NCBI GenBank assembly: GCA_020846745.1
Contig: JADLDI010000118.1
Coordinates: 1-45,333, forward strand
Direction of reading: 5' to 3'
DNA length: 45,333 bases
From: Bryobacterales bacterium
GTDB taxonomy: Bacteria > Acidobacteriota > Terriglobia > Bryobacterales > Bryobacteraceae
The position numbers and the translations under genes are program-made. Below the pieces are notes generated by a model. That model saw nothing but the letters and a program-made list of their open reading frames with translations. It did no database searches and had not been told where the DNA came from. Below are positions 16,086-24,451 of the stretch, piece by piece (position 1 is the stretch's first letter; each line of letters opens with the position of its first letter).

Positions 16086-19000
16086 TTGTCGAAAAAACTG
16101 ACAACGTTAGTGCTATTTGCGCTAAGCGCTTTTGCCCAGGACTACCGCGCCAAAATCCAGGGCATCGTAACCGACTCCACCGACGCTGCCGTCGTCAATG
16201 CCCAGGTCACCATCCGCAACACCGGTACCGGCATTGTCGCCGTCCGTCCAACCGGCGCCAATGGCGCCTACCTCTTCGATAACGTCGAGCCCGGAACCTA
16301 TGTCGTCTCCGCCGAACTCACCGGTTTTTCCAAACAGGTTCAGGAAAACGTCCTCGTTCAAACCCGCGCCGATGTGACCGTCAATTTCTCCCTTAAGCCC
16401 GGCCAGATGGTCGAAACCGTAACCGTATCGGCCCAAGCCGTCACCCTCCAATTCAATACCTCCACCCGCGACCTCACCATCGACCGTAAGATGTTGATGG
16501 ACCTCCCCGTCAAGGCTCGCAACCCCTTCACGCTCGCCCTCCTCGACCCGGCCGTCGTCAGCCGCTATACCGCCGAAAAAAACCCCTTCTTCATGTGGTC
16601 GTCCTCGCAGATGGACGTAGGCGGCAACACCTCCACCAGAAACGACCTGCTTCTCGATGGCTCCCCCATCCAGATCGGTCCCAAGGGCTCCTACGCCCCG
16701 CCCATGGACGCCGTTCAGGAGTTCACCGTACAGCAGAATTCCGTCGACGCCGAGTTCGGGCATTCCGCGGGCGGCACCATGTCCGTGTCGATGAAATCCG
16801 GCACCAACGAATTCCACGGCACCGGCTACTATTTCGGCCGCAACCCGGCCATTAACGCCGTGGTCAATCCGACAACCATCCCGCGCACCCGGAACTTCAT
16901 CCGCAACCATATCTGGGGCGGCACTATCGGCGGTCCCATCAAAAAGAACAAGCTGTTCAACTTCTTCACCTATGAAGGTTGGCGCACCAAAGAACCCCGC
17001 GACGCCGTCCGCACCATGCCCACCGACCTCGAACGCATCGGCGACTTTTCCAAATCGCTGACACGCACCGGCGCCCTGCGCACCATCTACGACCCCACCA
17101 CTACCGTCCTGAACGTTGCCACCAACACCGCCACCCGTCAACCCTTCGCCGGAAACATCATCCCCGCCAGCCGGATCGACCCCACTTCCAAGCGCATCAT
17201 GCAGGACTTCTGGGGTCCCAACAACCCCGGCGACGACCTTTCCGGTTCCAACAACTTCCGCGCTTCCTACCCCTGGCCGATGAAGAACGCCAACTTCTCC
17301 GACAAGGTCGATTACAACATCAGCGACCGGTTGAAGGTGTTCGGACGTATCTCCCAGTTCCGTACCACGCTCGATCAGGGTAATTACACGCCCAATAACT
17401 CCCGCGCCATGCCCAACGACAACGGCGGCATCATGAACTCCCGCAACATCGCGGGCGACATGGTCTACACAATGTCGGCCAGCACCGTGTTCAACTTCCG
17501 CGGCAGTTATTCGGAACTCCAGGACGACTATTCCGCGCCGGAGTATGCCGTCGGCGAAAGCGGCTTGGCCCAGTTCTGGCCCAACAATCCCTGGTATTCC
17601 GCTTACACCAAGGACATGCCGCTCGTCTATTACCCCAACATAATCATCAACGGCCAGACGACGTCCACTTACGGCAAGGGAGGTTATTGGTACCAGCATC
17701 CCCACCACTATGCCTTTAGCGGCAAGATGTCACAGGCCCGCGGCTCGCATTATCTGAAGATGGGCGCCGAACACCGCCGCCATGTCGGCAACGGCATCTT
17801 CCCGACGCTGATGAACATGAACTTCTACCCCGATTCGACCGCGAACACCTACCTTTCCCCGAACACGGCCCTGTCGGGCGACGCCCACGCATCGTTCCTT
17901 CTTGGTGTCCTCGATCAACGATCCTTCGCCAGAGGCATTCCGTTCCAGGTCATGCGTTCGCCTTTCGTCGGGGCATTCGTCCATGACGACTGGAAGATCA
18001 GCCGCCGCCTCACTTTGAACCTCGGCCTTCGGTGGGAGTGGGAATCCGGCCCCTACGACGATCGCGACATCCTGTCGCGCTATCTCGACCTGAAGGCGCC
18101 AAACCCGGCCATGCAGAAAACCCCTCCTGTCATTCCGGCAGACTTACTGGCGCTTTCCAAGCCCACGTGGAATGGCCAATGGGTTTTCACCGATGCTAAC
18201 AATCGGAAATCCTTTGTCACCCAGAAGAATATCTTCCTGCCGCGCATCGGCGCCGCCATTCGCGTGAACGATAAAACGGCCGTCAACATCGGGTTTGCCC
18301 GCTACGCCATCCCCGTCGTCGTCGGCGGCGCGGGCAGCGCGAATACGCTCTCCGCCTGCCAGTGGTGTTTCGGCTTCAGCCAGACTTCAAATCCGCTGCC
18401 GATGATTGAGGGCCGTCCTCAAGCTTACCTGTCCAATCCCTTCCCGAACGACTCGAATCCGGTTCAGTTGCCGATCGGCAAAACTTTGGGCGGCTATACC
18501 AACGTCGGCAATGCGGCCAATTGGGTGGATCAGAACTACCGCGCCCAGGTCAACGATCGCGTCAATTTCACGATCATGCGAGAGATCCCGGGTAACTTCA
18601 AGGTGGATGCGACGTGGTTCATGAACATTGGCCGCGCCGTCGGCCATAACGACCTTTTGAACATGGCCGATCCGAACCTCAGCTACACCTATAAGGCTCA
18701 GCTCTCCCAGAACATCGACAATCCTTTCTACAACTACCTCACACTCAACGAGTTTCCCGGCGCCCTCCGCAATGCCCGCCAGGTCACGCGCGGTAGTCTC
18801 CTGCGGCCCTATCCGCAATACGGCGACCTGACCGTCAACAATGTCGGCAACTGGCGCGGCCGTTACCAGGCTCTCCAGTTGCGCGTTCAACGTACCTACG
18901 CCGCCGGCGCGTCCTTGCTCTTCGCCTATAACTACAACCAGGAACGCAACGAAGCCTACTTTAACGACTTACAACAGTATGTCCAACAGGTCTTCTGGCT

Positions 19001-19523
19001 CGGTTCCAACAACGCCCGCCACCGCGCTACCATTGCCGGCAGTTACGATTTCCCGATCGGTCGCGGCAAGAAGTTCGGCTCCAACCTGCACCCGATCCTG
19101 AACGGCGCCTTCGGCGGCTGGCAACTCAGCGGCATCTATACCTACCGCTCGGGTGAATTCCTCCGCTTCAATGCCGCCGATGTCACCGGCGACCTTCACA
19201 TCGACAACCCCGGCCCCGCAAAGTGGTTCAATACCGATAACTACAAAGTACTGCCGGCGTTTACGCCGCGCACCAATCCTTATCAGTACGACGGAATCAC
19301 CGGGCCGATCTTCTGGAACGTCGACGGCACTATCTCGAAGACCTTTCCGGTTCGCGAGAAATATAAGTTCGAGTTCCGGTTTGAGGCTTATAACCTCACT
19401 AACTCGCTCATGTGGGCCAATCCCACCATGACGCCCGGCAACCAGACCGTCGGTATCTCCAATACCCAGGCCACCGGCAACCGTGGGCGCGAAATGCAGT
19501 ACACGCTTCGCTTCCTGTTCTAA
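16086..19523 (+). CDS. Oar-like TonB-dependent receptor, copy 2
   Basis: This 1145-residue paralogue of the preceding receptor has the same order of parts: signal peptide ending AFAQ, carboxypeptidase-regulatory-like domain, plug-like region (DLLLDGSPIQIG, FGHSAGGTMSVS) and a beta-barrel ending YTLRFLF. Long blocks are identical to copy 1, especially the first 230 residues and the C-terminal third. The barrel middle differs most (for example YSAYTKDMPLVYYPN against FKPYVKDMPLIYYPL, and the VVVGGAGSANTL insertion), so the ligand may differ. The start is TTG after GAGGGGAG. It ends at a bidirectional terminator shared with the convergent sulfatase gene. Tandem duplication followed by divergence is the likely history. 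Confidence 0.9.
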   Translation: MSKKLTTLVLFALSAFAQDYRAKIQGIVTDSTDAAVVNAQVTIRNTGTGIVAVRPTGANGAYLFDNVEPGTYVVSAELTGFSKQVQENVLVQTRADVTVNFSLKPGQMVETVTVSAQAVTLQFNTSTRDLTIDRKMLMDLPVKARNPFTLALLDPAVVSRYTAEKNPFFMWSSSQMDVGGNTSTRNDLLLDGSPIQIGPKGSYAPPMDAVQEFTVQQNSVDAEFGHSAGGTMSVSMKSGTNEFHGTGYYFGRNPAINAVVNPTTIPRTRNFIRNHIWGGTIGGPIKKNKLFNFFTYEGWRTKEPRDAVRTMPTDLERIGDFSKSLTRTGALRTIYDPTTTVLNVATNTATRQPFAGNIIPASRIDPTSKRIMQDFWGPNNPGDDLSGSNNFRASYPWPMKNANFSDKVDYNISDRLKVFGRISQFRTTLDQGNYTPNNSRAMPNDNGGIMNSRNIAGDMVYTMSASTVFNFRGSYSELQDDYSAPEYAVGESGLAQFWPNNPWYSAYTKDMPLVYYPNIIINGQTTSTYGKGGYWYQHPHHYAFSGKMSQARGSHYLKMGAEHRRHVGNGIFPTLMNMNFYPDSTANTYLSPNTALSGDAHASFLLGVLDQRSFARGIPFQVMRSPFVGAFVHDDWKISRRLTLNLGLRWEWESGPYDDRDILSRYLDLKAPNPAMQKTPPVIPADLLALSKPTWNGQWVFTDANNRKSFVTQKNIFLPRIGAAIRVNDKTAVNIGFARYAIPVVVGGAGSANTLSACQWCFGFSQTSNPLPMIEGRPQAYLSNPFPNDSNPVQLPIGKTLGGYTNVGNAANWVDQNYRAQVNDRVNFTIMREIPGNFKVDATWFMNIGRAVGHNDLLNMADPNLSYTYKAQLSQNIDNPFYNYLTLNEFPGALRNARQVTRGSLLRPYPQYGDLTVNNVGNWRGRYQALQLRVQRTYAAGASLLFAYNYNQERNEAYFNDLQQYVQQVFWLGSNNARHRATIAGSYDFPIGRGKKFGSNLHPILNGAFGGWQLSGIYTYRSGEFLRFNAADVTGDLHIDNPGPAKWFNTDNYKVLPAFTPRTNPYQYDGITGPIFWNVDGTISKTFPVREKYKFEFRFEAYNLTNSLMWANPTMTPGNQTVGISNTQATGNRGREMQYTLRFLF

Positions 19524-19547
19524 CTAACCGGCATTGCAGTACGCTCG

Positions 19548-19580
19548 AAAAGCGGCACGGCTCACCACCGTGCCGCTTTT
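19548..19580. terminator. Bidirectional hairpin terminator between convergent genes
   Basis: A perfect 13-base stem, AAAAGCGGCACGG at 19548-19560 and its complement at 19568-19580, encloses a 7-base loop. T runs follow on the plus strand, and the matching A run serves the minus strand. It lies between the stops of receptor copy 2 and the sulfatase, so it can end both transcripts. Confidence 0.85.
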
Positions 19581-19583
19581 TCT

Positions 19584-21041
19584 TTACGTCCGCGCTGCTT
19601 GCCGCGACGCGATGATCGACTGCAGGCGCTGCTTCAACTGCGCCTTCACCGCATTGGCCGATTCTTCTTTCGCCAGGTTCCGCAGTTCCCGCGCGTCGGC
19701 GCTGTAGTCGTACAGTTCCTCGCCTTCCCTGCCCTGGTCCCACATCGTGTACCGATACCGTTCCGTCCGCACCGAATACCCGCGCACCGCGCCTCCTTCA
19801 CGCGCGCGGTGCACCTGTGTCACCGCCGGGCGCTCCCATGCTGCGCGTGGATTCTCGAGCAGCGGCCGCAAACTTCGTCCGTGCAAACCCGAAGGCGCTC
19901 CTTGCAATCCGCAGATCTCGGCGAGCGTCGGGTACATATCCAGAAACTCCACCGTGCGTCCGCAAGCGGAGCCTCGCTTCCCCACTCCCGCGCCGCACAT
20001 CATCAACGGCGAATGCGCGGCATACTCGAACACGGCCTGCTTCATCCATTGCCCGTGCTCTCCCAGGCCATAGCCATGGTCGCTCCAGAACACGATCGTT
20101 GTGTTCTGCTCTTGCTTCAACCGCTTCACCGCATCCAATAGCTTCCCCACTTGGGCGTCCAGAAACAGGATCGTCGCATAATAGGCTCGCATCGCCTCCA
20201 GCCGCTGCTTCTCCGTCATTCCCCAGTGTGCTGGAACAGTGAAGTACGCCCAACGCGGCGCAATGCTCATTTCGGACTCGTCGAACGGGATCAGTTTCAC
20301 CTTATCGAGCGGAACCATGTCGAAGTACTTACTCGGCGCGATCCACGGCACGTGCGGCTTATAAAACCCGGCGCCCAGAAACCACCGCTCGTTCCGATGC
20401 TGCTCCATCTCACGCACGATCTCCGCCGCCACCATCCCATCCGTGTGATCTTCGTCCCTGGCATTCGAGGCGTAGTAGGCCACGGCGCTGCCCAATCCGC
20501 GCTTGGGCGACAAATTGGTAAGAAGCGGTTCCTCTTTCGTCTTATCGACGCCCGCCGGGTTCACCCGGCGATTCCACGACGGCGCGTCGTCCAGTCCGTT
20601 TGTCCCGATCTGTCCAGGGTTGCCGTAATGATAGATCTTCCCCACGCGAGCTACGTAATAGCCGTTCTTCTGAAATAGCTGCGGCAATGTCACAACGTTC
20701 GGAACCGATTCCCGAAAGTGCTTCTTCAGGTCGTAAACCCCGGTCGCGTCCGGCGCGAGCCCCGTCATTACCGACGTGCGCGACGGGCTGCACAACGGGT
20801 ACTGGCAATACGCACGGTCGAACCGCACGCCCCGATGCGCAATCGAGTCCAGATGCGGCGTTCGCACCACCGGATGGCCGTATGCGCTGAACGAATGATT
20901 CAGATCGTCGCTGGCGATGAACAGGACATTGGGCTTCGCTGCCGGTTTCGGCGCCGCCATCGCCGCCCCCGCTCCGCCCATCAGGAACACACGCCGCGTC
21001 GTACGGTCTGCAAAAGTACCCATCGAACAATGATCCAACAT
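19584..21041 (-). CDS. Exported sulfatase, iduronate-2-sulfatase-like
   Basis: The 485-residue product is an alkaline-phosphatase-fold sulfatase. PLCSPSRTSVMTG contains the CxPSR motif whose Cys (about residue 84) would be converted to formylglycine. The metal residues DD follow PNVLFIAS (about 45-46), and FWSDHGYGLGEHGQW is the second metal cluster. It removes sulfate esters, most likely from polysaccharides. TTRRVFLMGGAGAAMAA is a Tat signal. An ATG at 21023 would shorten the n-region by six residues and may be the true start; no convincing ribosome binding site separates the options. It follows the methyltransferase gene by about 25 bases on the same strand. No sulfatase-maturing enzyme is in the window. 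Confidence 0.9.
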   Translation of the reverse strand: MLDHCSMGTFADRTTRRVFLMGGAGAAMAAPKPAAKPNVLFIASDDLNHSFSAYGHPVVRTPHLDSIAHRGVRFDRAYCQYPLCSPSRTSVMTGLAPDATGVYDLKKHFRESVPNVVTLPQLFQKNGYYVARVGKIYHYGNPGQIGTNGLDDAPSWNRRVNPAGVDKTKEEPLLTNLSPKRGLGSAVAYYASNARDEDHTDGMVAAEIVREMEQHRNERWFLGAGFYKPHVPWIAPSKYFDMVPLDKVKLIPFDESEMSIAPRWAYFTVPAHWGMTEKQRLEAMRAYYATILFLDAQVGKLLDAVKRLKQEQNTTIVFWSDHGYGLGEHGQWMKQAVFEYAAHSPLMMCGAGVGKRGSACGRTVEFLDMYPTLAEICGLQGAPSGLHGRSLRPLLENPRAAWERPAVTQVHRAREGGAVRGYSVRTERYRYTMWDQGREGEELYDYSADARELRNLAKEESANAVKAQLKQRLQSIIASRQAART

Positions 21042-21066
21042 TCCCGTTCGGAACTGTTGTCTCGAC

Positions 21067-21717
21067 CTACCGCTCAGCCAGCCACGCTACAAACAGGCCG
21101 TCCGGCGCCACGTCTTCCCAATACGAAATAAACCGCGACTCCACTTTGCTGCAGTGCCGGCGAAGTAACTTCTCTAACTCCTTTGGATGGAACCAGCGCT
21201 CCCACTCCGGCGTCTCAAGTTTCCCCCAGTGCTCGGCATTCTTATCGATGACGGCGATCTTCCCGCCCGCTCGTGTTACTCGGCATAACTCGGCCACTGC
21301 GCGCTCGATATCCACCGCATGCTCCAGCGACTCTGTCGCATATACGGCATCAAATGCCGCATCCCGATACGGAAGCGCCGTCATCGTCGCCGCGCACGGC
21401 GCAAGCGGCGATTGAACAAACTGCAGCATCGCCGTCGAGATATCGCACGCCGAAATGCGCGCGGCCGGATAGTGGTCCAGAAACACCCGCGCAAAGCGGC
21501 CCTTCCCGCAACCCGCATCCAGCACGCGGGCGCCTTCTAAGTCGCCGAAAAAACGGAGTAATAGTTGAACGTGATAGATCCGCGGGTCGATCGTCGACGG
21601 AAAGTGTTCCTCATCCGCCGACGATTCGTCGAAACTCCGGCGAATACGCCTCTCTAAGTCCGGCGTAATCGACGGCTTCTGCCCGCCGCGCAGTTTATCG
21701 ATCGCTCGCCGGATCAC
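21067..21717 (-). CDS. Class I SAM-dependent methyltransferase
   Basis: The 216-residue product has the SAM-binding motif I VLDAGCGKGRFARVFL near residue 60, then the motif II acidic residue in ACDIS. A motif III/IV region (AVYATESLEHAVDIERAV, GGKIAVIDKNAEHWG) follows. This is the Methyltransf_11-type fold; the substrate cannot be told and could be a lipid, quinone or small molecule. The start is GTG and overlaps the stop of the upstream phosphofructokinase gene by 4 bases (GTGA), so translation is probably coupled. About 70 residues precede motif I, more than usual, and contain an arginine-rich segment with a DESSADEEH stretch. Confidence 0.85.
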   Translation of the reverse strand: MIRRAIDKLRGGQKPSITPDLERRIRRSFDESSADEEHFPSTIDPRIYHVQLLLRFFGDLEGARVLDAGCGKGRFARVFLDHYPAARISACDISTAMLQFVQSPLAPCAATMTALPYRDAAFDAVYATESLEHAVDIERAVAELCRVTRAGGKIAVIDKNAEHWGKLETPEWERWFHPKELEKLLRRHCSKVESRFISYWEDVAPDGLFVAWLAER

Positions 21718-22898
21718 GGACGAGTAAGGAACAGCGGCAGCCCGAGCTTATTGTTGTAGGTCGGCCGGAACCGGTCCGTGTTGTACATCGACTCGATGTC
21801 CACCTTCCTCGGCCCGAGCGCCGGGTCCGGGATCGGCGTCAGTTCGTAGCAGCCGTTCACGATCGACGTCATGATGCCGCTCTTGCCTTCCTGCACTGCA
21901 TCAATCGCCATGCCGGCGAAAGTGGTGGCCACCATCTTGTCGATAAAGTCCGCCTCGCCCGACCGCAGTTCGTACGTCAGGTCGCTGATCACCGTCTCTT
22001 CGCCGCGCTTCTGCACCTCAGCCCCGAACGCCTCGCCCACCGACATCTTCTTGCGGTGTCCGAAAGCGTCGGGCTCGCCGTATTCCTGCACCTTGTAGCC
22101 TTCCCACTCCGCGCCTTCCGACAGCACAACCATCGAGTAGTTCGACGGATTGTTGCGCTTGTCTTTCAACAGCAGGTCGATCATCTTCTCCAGATTGAAT
22201 TTGTACTCGGGAATACCGCAGCGCGCAGACGTCACAAATGAGGTGTACAGCGACGTATAGCCTGCGTCGCGGCCGAACACCCGGAACACGCCCACCCGCT
22301 CGTGCGACCCTATCGTCGACCGTTGCCGGTTGATCGCATCCATCGCGCGCGTCACCGCGGTCGAAAACCCAATGCAGTATTCCGTATTCCGGACGTCGTT
22401 GTCCATGGTCTTCGGAATGGCCACCACTTTCACGCCCAACCGATCCAGGTGCGCGGCGTAGCTCAATGTGTCGTCGCCGCCGATCGCGATCAGGTAATCG
22501 ATTTTCAATTCTTTGAGGTTCGCTTCGACTGCCGAACTGACGTCGTAGGTCACCACCTTTTCGCCGCTCTTTTTGTCGATGCCTTCCTTGATCGGAAAGG
22601 TCTGCCCCTGCAATTGTGCGGGCAGTTTCTTCATCTTCTTGGGATTCGTCCGGCTGGTGTGCAGCCACGTGCCGCCCGACCGGTCGATCGTGCGCGTATT
22701 GTTGCGCGTCAAATCCACCACGTAACGGTCCCGGCTCGCCGGATCGCTCAGATTCACGTGCGTGAGTCCTTCCCATCCGCGGCGGATACCGGTTACTTCG
22801 TATCCGATTTCCGTGCCTCGGTAAACGACCCCTTTAATAACCGAGTTGAGGCCCGGGACGTCGCCGCCGCCGGTGAGAATGCCTATGCGTTTGGCCAT
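21714..22898 (-). CDS. 6-phosphofructokinase with PPi-type active-site residues
   Basis: The 394-residue product starts MAKRIGILTGGGDVPGLNSV, the phosphate-donor loop of PfkA-type enzymes. It contains GGDDT (about 140-144), PKTMDND (162-168, catalytic Asp) and a late GGEA-free but typical C-terminal half. In the family, Gly-104 and Gly-124 of the E. coli enzyme mark ATP users, while Asp and Lys at these places mark pyrophosphate-dependent enzymes. Here they are Asp-143 and Lys-163, so a PPi-dependent phosphofructokinase is predicted, working in glycolysis and possibly reversible. The reading frame extends to 22946, but the ATG at 22898 fits the family start and is preceded by a TANNNT box 6 bases away. 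It leads a set with the methyltransferase and sulfatase. Confidence 0.88.
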   Translation of the reverse strand: MAKRIGILTGGGDVPGLNSVIKGVVYRGTEIGYEVTGIRRGWEGLTHVNLSDPASRDRYVVDLTRNNTRTIDRSGGTWLHTSRTNPKKMKKLPAQLQGQTFPIKEGIDKKSGEKVVTYDVSSAVEANLKELKIDYLIAIGGDDTLSYAAHLDRLGVKVVAIPKTMDNDVRNTEYCIGFSTAVTRAMDAINRQRSTIGSHERVGVFRVFGRDAGYTSLYTSFVTSARCGIPEYKFNLEKMIDLLLKDKRNNPSNYSMVVLSEGAEWEGYKVQEYGEPDAFGHRKKMSVGEAFGAEVQKRGEETVISDLTYELRSGEADFIDKMVATTFAGMAIDAVQEGKSGIMTSIVNGCYELTPIPDPALGPRKVDIESMYNTDRFRPTYNNKLGLPLFLTRP

Positions 22899-22910
22899 AA
22901 ATTCAGCGTA
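22899..22910 (-). promoter_or_regulatory. Leaderless-type -10 box before phosphofructokinase
   Basis: On the minus strand TACGCT stands 6 bases before the ATG at 22898, and no Shine-Dalgarno sequence is present between them. This spacing would start the transcript at or next to the start codon. Confidence 0.35.
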
Positions 22911-22959
22911 CAACGTCCGGAACCCGTCCGGCACGCCGCCCAACACTCCTCAGACCAGT

Positions 22960-22980
22960 TACAATGTCCGAATAAAGGAG
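22960..22980 (+). promoter_or_regulatory. -10 box and ribosome binding site of the second exported enolase-superfamily gene
   Basis: TACAAT at 22960-22965 is a good -10 box. AAGGAG at 22975-22980 lies 9 bases before the ATG at 22990. No clear -35 box is seen. This is a conventional leadered start and contrasts with the leaderless type opposite. Confidence 0.45.
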
Positions 22981-22989
22981 AAACTCGCC

Positions 22990-24423
22990 ATGAAAGCGAA
23001 AACTCGAGCATTACTGGATGCGATCACGCATCGGCCTGCCCGCCGTTACGGTGCTTCCCCCTCCGATTCTCTCCGCAAGGCTCGCATCGGTCGCCGCGGC
23101 CTGCTTAAAGCCGCCGCCGGAGCCGCCGCGCTTGCCTTCTGGAATGAAGAGAACCTCTCGGCTTATCAGGGGACCGTCAACACCAACTCCAAGCCGAACG
23201 ATCTGAAGATCACCGATCTTCGTGTGGCTGTGGTCGCGGGAGCGCCCATGACGTGCCCGCTCATCCGCATCGACACCAACCAGGGGATTTATGGGTTGGG
23301 CGAAGTCCGCGATGGAGCCTCGAAAACCTATGCCCTGATGCTCAAGGCGCGCCTGCTCGGCGAGAATCCTTGCAACGTCGACAAGATCTTCCGCAAGATC
23401 AAACAATTTGGCGGACACGCACGCCAAGGCGGTGGTGTCTGCGGCGTCGAAATGGCCTTGTGGGATCTGGCGGGAAAGGCTTACAACGTTCCGGCCTATC
23501 AGATGCTGGGCGGAAAATTCCGTGACAGGGTCCGCTGCTATGCCGATACCGACCAGTCGCGCGATCCCCGCGAGTTCGCTCGACGCCTGAAAGAGCGCGT
23601 CGACGGGCGCGGGTTCACGTTCCTGAAAATGGACCTCGGCGTCGGATTGGTGGAAGACAAACCCGGCATGGTGACGCGCCCGCTCGGTACAACCTCGCGC
23701 GACTACTTCAACACGCAGCACATGTTTACCGGCATGGAGATCACGCCCAAGGGCATCGATGCCATGGCCGCTTATGTCCAACAGGTGCGCGAAGTGCTCG
23801 GTTCCGAAGTGCCCCTCGCCGCCGATCACTTTGGCCACATCGGCCTCAACTCCTGCATCCGGCTCGGCAAGGCGCTCACCAACTACAACATGGCCTGGCT
23901 TGAGGATATGATCCCCTGGCAATATGCCGATCTCATGAAAAAGATCACCGATGCCGTGGATATCCCGATCCTCACCGGCGAAGACATCTACCTCAAAGAG
24001 GACTTCGTGAAGCTGGCATCCATGCATGCCGTGGATATGATTCACCCGGACCTCGCCACCTCCGGCGGGTTGCTCGAAACCAAGAAGATCGGCGATATGT
24101 GTCAGGAACATGGCGTCGCCATGGCCATGCACTTCGCCGGCACTCCGGTCAGTTTCATGGCCAATGTCCATTGCGCCGCCGCGACTGAGAATTTCGTGGC
24201 GCTCGAACATCACTCGGTCGACATCCCCTGGTGGGAAGACCTCGTCAACGGCCACAAGCCTTTGTTCAATCGCGGATTCGCCACGGTCCCCAATACGCCG
24301 GGTCTCGGGGTCTCGCTCAACGACGAAGTCGTCAAACAGCACCTCCACAAAGACCATCCGGGTTACTTCCTGCCCACGCCCGAATGGGACAAGGAGCGCC
24401 CGCACGATCGCCTCTGGAGTTGA
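22990..24423 (+). CDS. Tat-exported mandelate racemase/galactonate-dehydratase-like enzyme
   Basis: The 477-residue product is an enolase-superfamily member. After a long n-region it has the twin-arginine signal IGRRGLLKAAAGAAALAF (about residues 33-50). The catalytic barrel shows FLKMD, an Asp in AADHFGH, Glu in WLEDM, Glu in TGEDIYL and a late His in AMHFAG. This set is closest to galactonate- or mannonate-dehydratase-like enzymes of the mandelate racemase subgroup, which dehydrate sugar acids. The KxD in place of KxK argues against a true racemase. The substrate is unknown. Export is unusual for this family but matches the other exported member at 7055. The start is supported by AAGGAG and by the following Tat signal. 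Confidence 0.85.
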   Translation: MKAKTRALLDAITHRPARRYGASPSDSLRKARIGRRGLLKAAAGAAALAFWNEENLSAYQGTVNTNSKPNDLKITDLRVAVVAGAPMTCPLIRIDTNQGIYGLGEVRDGASKTYALMLKARLLGENPCNVDKIFRKIKQFGGHARQGGGVCGVEMALWDLAGKAYNVPAYQMLGGKFRDRVRCYADTDQSRDPREFARRLKERVDGRGFTFLKMDLGVGLVEDKPGMVTRPLGTTSRDYFNTQHMFTGMEITPKGIDAMAAYVQQVREVLGSEVPLAADHFGHIGLNSCIRLGKALTNYNMAWLEDMIPWQYADLMKKITDAVDIPILTGEDIYLKEDFVKLASMHAVDMIHPDLATSGGLLETKKIGDMCQEHGVAMAMHFAGTPVSFMANVHCAAATENFVALEHHSVDIPWWEDLVNGHKPLFNRGFATVPNTPGLGVSLNDEVVKQHLHKDHPGYFLPTPEWDKERPHDRLWS

Positions 24424-24451
24424 TCGCCCCCTGTGCTACCCTCGGTAACCT

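Noticed and set aside
16122..17708. 528-codon open frame on the minus strand
   Set aside because: It lies opposite the second TonB receptor and reads as Gly/Val/Asp-rich low-complexity sequence, as expected from codon bias on the opposite strand.
23011..24405. 464-codon open frame on the minus strand
   Set aside because: It is antisense to the exported enolase-superfamily gene, which has all catalytic residues and a ribosome binding site.
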